Under the pieces are notes generated by a model. The model saw only the letters and a program-made list of their open reading frames with translations. It did not search any database and had not been told where the DNA came from. Positions 41,012 through 49,807 of a DNA stretch of 64,000 nucleotides are shown piece by piece. Position 1 is the stretch's first letter. The number at the start of each line of letters is the position of its first letter. Source of the stretch: Halomonas sp. THAF5a (GTDB lineage: Bacteria > Pseudomonadota > Gammaproteobacteria > Pseudomonadales > Halomonadaceae); NCBI RefSeq assembly GCF_009363755.1, contig NZ_CP045417.1:3286001-3350000 (forward strand), read 5' to 3'. The position numbers were made by a program, and so were the translations under genes.

Positions 41012-41902
41012 TTATCCAGGCACGTCCTTCGTCAGCCAGGCATACGCATTCAGCTCATCCAGGTTGTCATGAAACGTTTCGATGCGCTTCAGCCTTTCCT
41101 GGCTGTAGGCAATGTTCTTCTGGAAGAGCTGCGTGCAAATCAAATTCAGGATGCTCATGGTGGCCGAGTAGCTGTCGAACAGGGACTGGGAGTTGACCTG
41201 ACAGGTGAAGGTCCACGTCGCCTCCAGTCCGTGATCGGCATAGGGGTCGGTCAGCAACAGCGTGCTGGCCCCTTGAATGCGGGACATATCGAGCACCTGA
41301 GACACCATGGCCACCCGCCGCCGAAGCCCCACCACCACCACGACATCGTCATCACCGATGTCGACCAAGTCCTCGGCGAGTGTCTGCCCTGTGTTGGGTA
41401 TCAGGCCGACACCCGGGCGTAAAATCTGCAGCTGGCGATGCAGGTAGCTGGCCAGCATGTAACTGTTGCGGAACCCGGCCACATGGACCTGCCTTGCGCC
41501 GGCAATAGCCTCGATGACCTCCCTGAGCTGATCGCTGCGTATCGCCTCTAGGGTTTGCATTAGGTTCTGGGTTTCCTGCGCCAGATGGTCGGCAATCGGC
41601 TGGCTCGGCATGGAGGGGCGTTCCTGCGGGGCCGCCGAGGAGAGGTAGACTGGCGAGCCCCAACGCTTCGCCTCGCGAGCCTGCTGTCTCGCTTCATTGA
41701 AATCTTTGTACCCGAGTCGCTGGAAGAAGCGCGAGGCGGCTGCACGTGACGTCCCGGCAGCCTCCGCCAGCTCCCCCGCACTGTAGGTAGCAATCTCTCC
41801 AGGGAAGCTAAGCAGCATGTCGCCCAGGCGTTTCTCCGCCTTGGGAAGGGCCTCGTAGTGGGCCCGGATGCGTGCTTCCAGTGTGTCGTCGTGTTTGCTC
41901 AT
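41012..41902 (-). CDS. RpiR-family transcriptional regulator (HTH + SIS domain)
   Basis: 296 residues from ATG 41902 (AGGGTGA upstream): an N-terminal RpiR helix-turn-helix (LPKAEKRLGDMLLSFP, then AELAEAAGTSRAAASRFFQRLGY) and a C-terminal SIS domain (about 125-260; HVAGFRNSYMLASYLHRQL, DDDVVVVVGLRRR) which normally binds a phosphosugar but here may bind the amino-acid pathway intermediate. It sits between the TRAP operon and the divergent catabolic operon and probably controls both. Two direct repeats in the divergent gap are candidate operators. Confidence 0.9.
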   Translation of the reverse strand: MSKHDDTLEARIRAHYEALPKAEKRLGDMLLSFPGEIATYSAGELAEAAGTSRAAASRFFQRLGYKDFNEARQQAREAKRWGSPVYLSSAAPQERPSMPSQPIADHLAQETQNLMQTLEAIRSDQLREVIEAIAGARQVHVAGFRNSYMLASYLHRQLQILRPGVGLIPNTGQTLAEDLVDIGDDDVVVVVGLRRRVAMVSQVLDMSRIQGASTLLLTDPYADHGLEATWTFTCQVNSQSLFDSYSATMSILNLICTQLFQKNIAYSQERLKRIETFHDNLDELNAYAWLTKDVPG

Positions 41903-41929
41903 AAGGTCACCCTGCCATGATCCGAAAGA

Positions 41930-41976
41930 AATGAAAATACTTTTCCATGCATTGACATAATGAAAATATGATTCCA
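41930..41976. promoter_or_regulatory. Two direct repeats, candidate RpiR operators
   Basis: AATGAAAATACTTTTCCA (41930-41947) and AATGAAAATATGATTCCA (41959-41976) agree at 15 of 18 positions and are 29 bp apart. The first contains the palindrome GAAAA-TAC-TTTTC. A TTGACA (-35-like) lies between them at 41952-41957 on the + strand. They occupy the 155-bp gap between RpiR and the catabolic operon. Confidence 0.55.
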
Positions 41977-42057
41977 GATTGAACCCCATCGGGCCACTCC
42001 CAGCTGCTGGGGAGACGGCGTGGCCGATACTGCTCTCCGCCATACTCAAGGACTGCC

Positions 42058-43281
42058 ATGAAAACTCATATAAATCATGACTCTGTCGCACATTTTTCCA
42101 ATCCTAGAGCGAGCAGAGGAGTGCCGATCGGCGACCGCCAGCGGGCCGTACTCAACCTGGACGCTATGCACAAGGCCCGAGATGAAATCCGTACCTGGCC
42201 GGGGTACGCGCCGACTCCTCTGGTTTCCCTGAAAGGGCTCGCTAAAGAGGCCAAGGTGGCCTCCATCACCTACAAGGATGAGGCTCATCGTTTTTCTTTG
42301 AACAGTTTCAAGGCACTGGGGGGCGCCTACGCAGTCCTGCAACTGCTCAAGTCCCACCTGCCTGAGGAGGTGTCCTCCTCGGACCTGATGGCGGGGCGTT
42401 ACAAAGACATCGTGTCAGGCCTGACGGTGTGTTGCGCCACCGACGGCAACCATGGCCGGTCGGTCGCATGGGGCGCCCAGCAGTTCGGCGCCCGCTGCGT
42501 GATCTACCTGCACGCCACCGTTTCCCAGGGGCGTGAGGATGCGATTACTCGCTTCGGGGCCGAGGTGCGTCGAGTCGATGGCAATTACGACGACTCGGTT
42601 CGGCAGGCTGCACGGGATGCCGAGGCCAATGGCTGGTTCGTAGTCTCGGATACCTCCTACCCGGGCTATATGAAGGTGCCTCGCGACGTAATGCAGGGCT
42701 ACACCATCATGATCGACGAAGCGGTACAGCAACTCCCGGAACCACCGACCCACTGCTTCGTTCAAGGCGGTGTAGGTGGGCTGGCGGCCGCTGCCCTGTC
42801 CCAACTCTGGGAAGCCTATGGCCCGGACCGTCCGCGTGTGGTCGTGGTCGAGCCTGACCGCGCCGCCTGCCTCTATGCCAGCGTGCGTGCCGGCAGTCCA
42901 ACGGCAGTCGAGGGCGAACTGGATACGCTGATGGCCGGATTGGCCTGTGGCGAGGTCTCGTTGTTGGCCTGGGAAGTGCTCGACGAAGGCGTAGACGACT
43001 TCATGACGGTCTCCGACGATTCCGCGGTGGAGGCGATGCGGCTGTTGGCTAATGGCGCAGCCGGCGACGCACCGTTAGTGGCCGGGGAGAGTGCCGTAGC
43101 AGGTCTCGTCGGTCTACTGATCGCGCGCCAGCAGCCGGAGCTGAGTGCCGCTCTCGGCCTGGACGAAGCGAGTCGTGTGCTTGTCATCGGCAGTGAAGGG
43201 GCAACGGACGAAGCGGTATATCGTGAACTCGTCGGCCGCGGATCGGCCGAGGTGGAAAATGAGGCTCTAGAGCATGCGTGA
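42058..43281 (+). CDS. dpaL: Diaminopropionate ammonia-lyase
   Basis: 407-residue fold-type-II PLP enzyme converting 2,3-diaminopropionate (both enantiomers in E. coli YgeX) to pyruvate and two ammonia. The Schiff-base Lys is K85 in LNSFKALGGAYAV; the phosphate loop VQGGVGGLAAAAL and the DGNHGRSVAWGAQ segment fit YgeX-type enzymes. First gene of the island's catabolic operon, with AAGGA before the ATG; its 3' end overlaps the M20 gene by 8 bp. A threonine dehydratase-like reading is less likely given length and motifs. Confidence 0.9.
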   Translation: MKTHINHDSVAHFSNPRASRGVPIGDRQRAVLNLDAMHKARDEIRTWPGYAPTPLVSLKGLAKEAKVASITYKDEAHRFSLNSFKALGGAYAVLQLLKSHLPEEVSSSDLMAGRYKDIVSGLTVCCATDGNHGRSVAWGAQQFGARCVIYLHATVSQGREDAITRFGAEVRRVDGNYDDSVRQAARDAEANGWFVVSDTSYPGYMKVPRDVMQGYTIMIDEAVQQLPEPPTHCFVQGGVGGLAAAALSQLWEAYGPDRPRVVVVEPDRAACLYASVRAGSPTAVEGELDTLMAGLACGEVSLLAWEVLDEGVDDFMTVSDDSAVEAMRLLANGAAGDAPLVAGESAVAGLVGLLIARQQPELSAALGLDEASRVLVIGSEGATDEAVYRELVGRGSAEVENEALEHA

Positions 43282-44503
43282 CACTCTTCGTATCAATGGC
43301 AAGCGGCTACTTGAGCGACTTCAGTCACTGGGGGAAATCGGTGCACTGCAAGGTGGTGGCGTCTGCCGCCTGGCCTTGAGTGAGGAAGATCGCCAGGGCC
43401 GAGAGCGAGTCATCGGCTGGATGCGTGAGCTCGGCCTGCAGGTCACCACCGATGCCATGGGCAATGTCTTCGGCCTGCGCCCCGGTCAGGAGAAGGGCCC
43501 CCCTGTGATGACGGGCTCTCATATCGATACCGTCCGCACTGGTGGTCTCTATGATGGGAACTTGGGGGTCTTGGGAGGGCTGGAGGTTGTCGAGACCCTC
43601 AATGACGCGGGCATCACGACGCGCCGCCCCCTATGTGTCGCGTTCTTCACCAACGAGGAAGGGGCACGTTTCGCTCCGGACATGATGGGTAGCTTGGTCT
43701 ATGTAGGCGGCATGCCCCTGGAAGAAGCACTAGCGACCAAAGGGATCGACGGCGAAAAGGTCGGTGATTGCCTGGATGCCATTGAGGCACGGGGAAGCAT
43801 GTCGGTGGGAAATCCCGAGGTGCACGCCTTCGTTGAGCTGCATATCGAACAGGGACCGGTGCTTGAAGAGTCCGGCATCACGATTGGTGCCGTGGAGAAA
43901 GTTCAGGGTATCTCCTGGACAGAACTAACCTTCACCGGCACATCGAATCATGCCGGCACCACTCCCATGCGCCTGCGGCATGACGCAGGCTATGCAGCGA
44001 TGGCCACGGCTACCTTCGTACGCGACTTGGTAAACCGGATCGGGGGGGATCAAGTCGGTACGGTCGGCTATTTGGATATCGCGCCGAATCTAGTCAATGT
44101 CGTGGCTAACCATTCTCGCTTCACGGTCGATCTACGCAATACCGACAACGAACGATTGAAGCAGGCCGAGCAGGAGCTGGCTGACTTTGTAAACCAGCTG
44201 GCTGACCGAGAGGGCATCGAGTTCGAGCGACGCACCTTGGCTCGCTTCGACCCCGTTCCATTCGATCTCGCTATGGTCGACCGGGTGGAATCCGCTGCCA
44301 AGGCGCTAGGGCATTCCGTCATGCGCATGCCCAGCGGCGCTGGCCATGATGCTCAGATGCTCGCCCGGATCTGTCCGACCAGCATGATCTTCGTGCCCAG
44401 CGCCGACGGGATCAGTCACAACATCAACGAGCATACCGAACCCGCTGATCTGGAGGCAGGCGTCAATGTCCTGCTTCAGGTGATGCTGGATCTCAGCGAG
44501 TGA
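43274..44503 (+). CDS. M20 amidase / N-carbamoyl-amino-acid hydrolase (hydantoinase-carbamoylase family)
   Basis: 409 residues, dinuclear-metal M20 family of the allantoate amidohydrolase / L-carbamoylase / beta-ureidopropionase type. Metal-ligand motifs: GSHIDTV, YDGNLGVLGGLE, NEEGARF, LHIEQGPVLEE, and the dimer-domain SNHAGTTPMRLRHD; the late GAGHDAQMLA supplies the last His. Substrate specificity within the family (allantoate, N-carbamoyl-L-amino acid, ureidopropionate) cannot be told apart here. Translationally coupled to the ammonia-lyase gene by overlap. Confidence 0.87.
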   Translation: MRDTLRINGKRLLERLQSLGEIGALQGGGVCRLALSEEDRQGRERVIGWMRELGLQVTTDAMGNVFGLRPGQEKGPPVMTGSHIDTVRTGGLYDGNLGVLGGLEVVETLNDAGITTRRPLCVAFFTNEEGARFAPDMMGSLVYVGGMPLEEALATKGIDGEKVGDCLDAIEARGSMSVGNPEVHAFVELHIEQGPVLEESGITIGAVEKVQGISWTELTFTGTSNHAGTTPMRLRHDAGYAAMATATFVRDLVNRIGGDQVGTVGYLDIAPNLVNVVANHSRFTVDLRNTDNERLKQAEQELADFVNQLADREGIEFERRTLARFDPVPFDLAMVDRVESAAKALGHSVMRMPSGAGHDAQMLARICPTSMIFVPSADGISHNINEHTEPADLEAGVNVLLQVMLDLSE

Positions 44504-44519
44504 GCCCAAGGATATACGC

Positions 44520-45434
44520 ATGAGTCGAAAACTGATGGTAGGGGCCGCTCAGCTCGGCCCCATCGAGAGGACAGAGTCCCGTTCCCAGGCCGTGGCTAGG
44601 ATGGTTGACCTGATGCACCAGGCCAAGGCCCGCGGGGTCCAGCTGGTGGTGTTCCCGGAACTGGCGCTGACCACATTCTTCCCGCGCTGGTACTTCGAAG
44701 ATCAGGCCGAGGTTGACGCCTTCTTCGAACGAGAACTCCCCGGCCCTGAGACGCAGCCATTGTTCGATGCTGCCCGAGAATTAGATATCGGCTTTTATTT
44801 AGGCTATGGGGAACTGGCGCAAGAAGATGGCAAGACACGCCACTTCAACACCTCCATCCTAGTCGATGGATCGGGCCGCATCGTTGGTAAGTACCGCAAG
44901 GTACATCTTCCCGGACATGCCGAGCATGAGCCCTGGCGGCCTTTTCAGCATCTCGAAAAGCGGTATTTCGAGCCGGGTAATCAAGGTTTCGGTGCCTGGC
45001 AAGCCTTCGGGGGAACCATGGGCATGGCGCTGTGCAACGACCGGCGCTGGCCCGAGACTTATCGGATGTTGGCCCTGCAGGGGGTCGAGCTGATGATGCT
45101 CGGCTATAACACGCCGATCCACTACCCGCCTGTGCCAGAGCATGACCACCTGCAAGGCTTCCACAACCACCTCTGCATGCAGGCAGGTGCCTACCAGAAT
45201 GGCATGTGGGTGGTCGGGGTGGCCAAGGCAGGCAAGGAGGAAGGCTGTGACCTGTTGGGTCAGAGCTGCATCATCGGCCCAACCGGTGAAATCATGGCCA
45301 TGGCCAGCACCATGGAAGATGAATTGATCACCTATGAGTGCGACCTAGACCGGACTCGTGAAATTCGTGAAAACATCTTCAACTTCTCACTTCACCGGCG
45401 ACCCGAGGTCTACGATCTGATAACTAAAGCATGA
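44520..45434 (+). CDS. N-carbamoyl-D-amino-acid hydrolase-like nitrilase
   Basis: 304 residues, nitrilase superfamily. The triad is Glu47 (FPELAL), Lys127 (KYRKVHLPG) and Cys172 (ALCNDRRWPE), at the same numbering as the Agrobacterium D-carbamoylase. TFFPRWYF, PFQHLEKRYFEPG, YNTP-H-PPVP-HDH and IRENIFNF--HR match it closely from memory. The reaction is N-carbamoyl-D-amino acid to D-amino acid, NH3 and CO2. Third gene of the operon, 16 bp after the M20 gene; a hairpin follows. Confidence 0.9.
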   Translation: MSRKLMVGAAQLGPIERTESRSQAVARMVDLMHQAKARGVQLVVFPELALTTFFPRWYFEDQAEVDAFFERELPGPETQPLFDAARELDIGFYLGYGELAQEDGKTRHFNTSILVDGSGRIVGKYRKVHLPGHAEHEPWRPFQHLEKRYFEPGNQGFGAWQAFGGTMGMALCNDRRWPETYRMLALQGVELMMLGYNTPIHYPPVPEHDHLQGFHNHLCMQAGAYQNGMWVVGVAKAGKEEGCDLLGQSCIIGPTGEIMAMASTMEDELITYECDLDRTREIRENIFNFSLHRRPEVYDLITKA

Positions 45435-45452
45435 TCAAAACTTGTGAAAGGC

Positions 45453-45473
45453 AGCCCGGCTTAGTGCCGGGCT
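45453..45473 (+). terminator. Hairpin after the carbamoylase operon
   Basis: AGCCCGGC and GCCGGGCT form a perfect 8-bp stem with loop TTAGT, 19 bp after the stop; a short AAGAC rather than a T tract follows, so termination may be Rho-assisted. Confidence 0.6.
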
Positions 45474-45537
45474 AAGACGGTATAACAAGAAGAATAAACC
45501 AGCATACCAGCTTATTGACCACTGTTTAAAGGCTAGC

Positions 45538-46533
45538 TGTTTAGCCCCGGAGTTTAATGGTCCATGGTACGAACCATTGTCCGAGGAGGATCCACGGCTC
45601 AAGTACTTCATCAACGCGCCAAGACCACGCACGCCATCCGAGAAGACATACAGCGATCGTCCGCTTCGGTCGCGGAGTTGAGTCGGCGTTACAATCTCAA
45701 CCCCAAAACAGTCCGCAAATGGCGTCGTCGCACGTCCGTTCAAGATGAGCGCATGGGGCCTAAACAGCCGAGCTCCACGTCGCTGTCAGACCTTGAGGAA
45801 GCCGCCGCTGTGACTTTCCGGCGCACCACCTGGCTTCCCTTGGATGACTGCCTTTTCGCGTTGCAGCGTTTCATCCCTCATCTGACGCGTTCAAGCTTGC
45901 ATCGGCTGTATAAACGCCACGACATCAGCCAACTGCCGCGTCAACTGGATGGAAAGCCGAACACATCGTCCTTCAATCGTTACCCGATCGGTTACCTACA
46001 CATAGATATCTGTGAGGTCCGCACCGGAGAAGGCAAGGCATACCTATTCGTGGCCGTTGATCGAACCTCGAAGTTCGTTCATGCCCAGCTGTATCGTAAG
46101 GCACAACGGGAGCAGGCGGCTGAGTTTCTCGAAGACACCCTCCAGCAGCTGCCGTACCGGATTCATACCGTACTGACGGATAACGGCGCACAATTCGCCA
46201 AGCGCCTCGGGACAGAAGCCTACAAGCCACACCGGTTCGATGTGATATGCCATCGACATGACATTGAGCACCGTCTGACACGGCCGTTCCATCCTTGGAC
46301 CAACGGGCAGGTCGAGCGGATGAACCGCACGATCAAGGAAGCGACGATTCGAAGCTTTCATTACGCGACCTTGGAGGAGCTAAGCGCTCACCTGAAAGAC
46401 TACCTGTGGGCCTATAACAGCGCTCGTCCATTAAGAGCGCTGAAGGGCAAAACGCCCGTTGGTTTCATTCTTGAACGCTGGCAGGATGAGCCCGAAAGAT
46501 TTCATAAAGACCCTGTCCACTACTTCCCGGGAC
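45538..46533 (+). mobile_element. IS481-like insertion sequence, right end truncated
   Basis: The left end appears to begin TGTTTAGCCCCGG (45538-45550). The expected inverted copy CCGGGGCTAAACA is missing on the right: the sequence reads only CCCGGGAC (46526-46533) and then joins the integrase remnant. The transposase frame therefore runs past the element into flanking DNA before stopping. Confidence 0.6.
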
Positions 46534-46547
46534 CATACAGGTCGTAG
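45564..46547 (+). CDS. IS481-family transposase, C-terminus altered by junction
   Basis: 327 residues. An N-terminal helix-turn-helix (SVAELSRRYNLNPKTVRKWRRR), then the rve core: Asp in LHIDICEV, Asp in VLTDNGAQF, Glu in NGQVERMNRTIKEA. Related proteins I remember end in N-P-I-H-x-M-P-G-L-N-T; here the end is D-P-V-H-Y-F-P-G then P-Y-R-S read from beyond the element, so only the last few residues are replaced. The catalytic core is intact, but transposition should fail without the right terminal repeat. Confidence 0.85.
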   Translation: MVRTIVRGGSTAQVLHQRAKTTHAIREDIQRSSASVAELSRRYNLNPKTVRKWRRRTSVQDERMGPKQPSSTSLSDLEEAAAVTFRRTTWLPLDDCLFALQRFIPHLTRSSLHRLYKRHDISQLPRQLDGKPNTSSFNRYPIGYLHIDICEVRTGEGKAYLFVAVDRTSKFVHAQLYRKAQREQAAEFLEDTLQQLPYRIHTVLTDNGAQFAKRLGTEAYKPHRFDVICHRHDIEHRLTRPFHPWTNGQVERMNRTIKEATIRSFHYATLEELSAHLKDYLWAYNSARPLRALKGKTPVGFILERWQDEPERFHKDPVHYFPGPYRS

Positions 46548-46633
46548 GTATCGCGGAGGTCATGGGGAATGACGATTCCGGAATACCAGTTGGTGCGGTG
46601 ACGACTGCGCGCCAGGTAGGTTCCGTAGGGCAT
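46520..46633 (-). pseudogene. 5' remnant of a tyrosine-recombinase integrase gene
   Basis: From ATG 46633, the first 33 or so codons (MPYGTYLARSRHRTNWYS, then GIVIPHDLRDTYDLYG) have the beta-sheet pattern 'Y-L-R---G--Y-R--IP-DLR' typical of the N-terminus of island integrases. The frame meets the IS481-like end and stops at 46520-46522. It begins about 100 bp from the tRNA, where an island integrase belongs. No catalytic domain (Arg-His-Tyr) survives. Confidence 0.5.
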
Positions 46634-46658
46634 ATCAGATCTCGAAAGTGGATCACCG

Positions 46659-46670
46659 AAGTGTCACACC
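46659..46670. repeat. 12-bp island-end repeat, right copy
   Basis: AAGTGTCACACC, identical to and in the same orientation as 36440-36451, between the integrase remnant and the tRNA. Its symmetry and position at both ends suggest a recombinase or directionality-factor site. Confidence 0.5.
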
Positions 46671-46730
46671 CTAGGATCTGATCTAGGCCCCTAACCCCTT
46701 GAACCCGCATGGTTTCTAGGTTCACAGAGA

Positions 46731-46791
46731 GGCTGGTACCGGCGGTCGGACTCGAACCGACAAGAGGTTTCCCCCGGCGGATTTTGAATCC
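46731..46791. other. attR: tRNA-Leu 3' portion matching attL
   Basis: The segment of the complete tRNA-Leu gene (plus three 3' flanking bases) that is duplicated at 36336-36396. The single difference is T at 46770 against G on the left, in the variable-arm region. Confidence 0.92.
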
Positions 46792-46820
46792 GCTGCGTCT
46801 ACCAATTCCGCCACGCCGGC
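46734..46820 (-). tRNA. tRNA-Leu (anticodon CAA)
   Basis: 87 nt, 5' GCCGGCGTGGCGGAATTGG and 3' CCGCCGGTACCA on the minus strand. The acceptor stem pairs GCCGGC(G) with (C)GCCGGT, with one G-U. The anticodon arm GGAT-TCAAAAT-CC gives CAA; a long class-II variable arm follows, and the T arm reads GGTTCGAGTCC. CCA is encoded. Host of the island insertion. Confidence 0.97.
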
Positions 46821-46961
46821 AACGCGCATGGCATTATACGTGGGCGCCGGGGGAGGTCAATCGGCCGGCTGACTTCGCCGCGTCGAGACGGTATCCTATC
46901 GGGCTTTGTGCGGCTCACCGCGAGCCGCCCACGACGCCCCTCTTCCGGACCGAAACGTCTC

Positions 46962-48014
46962 ATGCAGCGTGCCGACTTCCACTACGAGCTCCCCGAGGCG
47001 CTGATCGCGCGCTACCCCTCCGAACAGCGCAGCGACTGCCGCCTGCTGTGCGTCGATGGCGCGAGCGGCAGGCTTGCGCACCGCCGCTTCCCCGACCTGG
47101 TCGAGCTGCTCGAGCCAGGAGACCTGCTGGTCTTCAACGACACCCGGGTGATTCCCGCCCGCCTGCACGGCCACAAGGCCAGCGGCGGCAAGGTGGAGAT
47201 GCTGCTCGAGCGTCCGCTGGACGCCCACCGGGGCCTGGCGCACCTGCGCTCGAGCAAGTCGCCGAAGCCCGGCACCGAGATCGTCTTCGAGGGCGACATC
47301 CGCGCCGTGGTCGAGGGGCGCCGGGACGCGCTCTACGAGCTGCGCTTCCTCGGCGAGACGCCGCTGATCACGCTGCTCGAGGCCCACGGCCACATGCCGC
47401 TGCCGCCCTACATCACCCGCGAGGACGAGCTGGCCGACCGCGAGCGCTACCAGACCGTCTACGCGCGCCGCGACGGCGCGGTGGCCGCCCCCACCGCCGG
47501 GCTGCACTTCGACGAGCCGCTGCTCGAGGCCCTGGCCGCGAAGGGCGTGGAGAGCGCCTACGTCACCCTGCACGTCGGCGCCGGCACCTTCCAGCCGGTG
47601 CGCGCCGACGACATCCGCGAGCACCAGATGCACAGCGAGTGGATCGAGGTGGACGAGACCGCCTGCGAGCAGGTGCGCCGCGCCCGCGCTGCGGGCCGCC
47701 GGGTGATCGCGGTGGGCACCACCAGCGTGCGCTGCCTGGAATCGGCGTGCCTGAAGAGCGGCGCTGATCGTCAACAGGGAGGCGAGATCGCCCCCTACCG
47801 CGGCGAGACCGATATCTTCATCTACCCCGGCTACGAGTGGCGGGTGGTCGACGCCCTGGTGACCAATTTCCACCTGCCGGAGTCGACCCTGCTGATGCTG
47901 GTCTCGTCCTTCGCGGGCTACGACACGACAATGGCGGCCTATCGAGAGGCGGTGGCCGAGCGCTACGCCTTCTTCAGCTACGGCGACGCAATGTTCCTGG
48001 AGCGCGCGCGCTGA
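46962..48014 (+). CDS. queA: S-adenosylmethionine:tRNA ribosyltransferase-isomerase
   Basis: 350 residues; converts preQ1-tRNA to epoxyqueuosine-tRNA. QueA signatures: [19 protein letters not shown] (abridged at 20), [65 protein letters not shown] and the late [17 protein letters not shown]. The start is ATG 46962; the frame upstream is not conserved. A short insertion ([19 protein letters not shown]) breaks the usual TTSVR-LE-A spacing. It heads the queA-tgt-yajC-secDF block. Confidence 0.96.
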   Translation: MQRADFHYELPEALIARYPSEQRSDCRLLCVDGASGRLAHRRFPDLVELLEPGDLLVFNDTRVIPARLHGHKASGGKVEMLLERPLDAHRGLAHLRSSKSPKPGTEIVFEGDIRAVVEGRRDALYELRFLGETPLITLLEAHGHMPLPPYITREDELADRERYQTVYARRDGAVAAPTAGLHFDEPLLEALAAKGVESAYVTLHVGAGTFQPVRADDIREHQMHSEWIEVDETACEQVRRARAAGRRVIAVGTTSVRCLESACLKSGADRQQGGEIAPYRGETDIFIYPGYEWRVVDALVTNFHLPESTLLMLVSSFAGYDTTMAAYREAVAERYAFFSYGDAMFLERAR

Positions 48015-48055
48015 ACCGCCCGCGCCCTTTCGACAACCTCCTTCGGGGGCCCTGA

Positions 48056-49249
<1,194 letters not shown>

Positions 49250-49313
49250 CCCGTGTCCGGCCCGCCGGGCCGGACATCGACACCCGCTTTCATCCCCCAG
49301 GAGATCGTCATAC

Positions 49314-49649
49314 ATGCTGGACTTCTTCATTTCCCCGGCCATGGCCCAGGACGCGGCCGCCCCCGGTGGCGGTATCGCCCAGATCGTCATGCTGGTCGGC
49401 TTCGTGGCCATCTTCTACTTCCTGCTGTGGCGCCCCCAGGCCAAGCGCGCCAAGCAGCACAAGCAGCTGATCAGCAACCTCTCCAAGGGTGACGAGATCG
49501 TCATCGGCGGCGGCATGCTGGGCCGCATCACCAAGGTGAGCGACGACAGCGAGTTCCTGAGCATGGAAATCGCCGAGGGCACCGAGGTCAACGTGCAGAA
49601 GAATGCCGTGGCCGCCGTCCTGCCCAAGGGCACCATCAAGTCCATCTGA
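49314..49649 (+). CDS. yajC: Preprotein translocase subunit YajC
   Basis: 111 residues, N-terminal helix (GIAQIVMLVGFVAIFYFLLW) followed by RPQAKRAKQHKQLISNL-KGDEIVIGGGMLGRI, the YajC signature. Auxiliary component of the SecDF-YajC complex, encoded just before secD. AGGAG precedes ATG 49314; the longer starts upstream are not used. Confidence 0.97.
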   Translation: MLDFFISPAMAQDAAAPGGGIAQIVMLVGFVAIFYFLLWRPQAKRAKQHKQLISNLSKGDEIVIGGGMLGRITKVSDDSEFLSMEIAEGTEVNVQKNAVAAVLPKGTIKSI

Positions 49650-49807
49650 CCCGGGCGCCCTTCGTCCCCGTCGCCGGCCAGCCTCGGCCGCGGCGGGGAC
49701 CGCCCTGCGGCCGGTGCGGCAGGAGCCGCGCGACCGGCTCCCTCCTCCATTGCCCGCCTGGTCCGCCTTGTCAGCCTCCAACGTCCGTAACCTGAGGACA
49801 GGGCCCC

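Larger units (their letters stand above)
36336..46791. mobile_element. tRNA-Leu genomic island (amino-acid/ureide catabolism), integrase remnant only
   Basis: A 10.4-kb segment bounded by the tRNA-3' direct repeat. Contents from left: short left-end sequence, IS3-family element, a broken ORF, TRAP transporter, RpiR regulator, diaminopropionate ammonia-lyase, M20 amidohydrolase, D-carbamoylase-like nitrilase, IS481-like element, 5' end of an integrase gene, complete tRNA. Codon and base composition are visibly less GC-rich than in the core genes on the right. No complete integrase or replication gene remains, so the island is probably stuck. Confidence 0.85.

Noticed and set aside
36336..46791. 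A prophage or integrative conjugative element
   Set aside because: No structural, replication, relaxase or mating-pair genes are present; only IS elements, metabolic genes and an integrase remnant.
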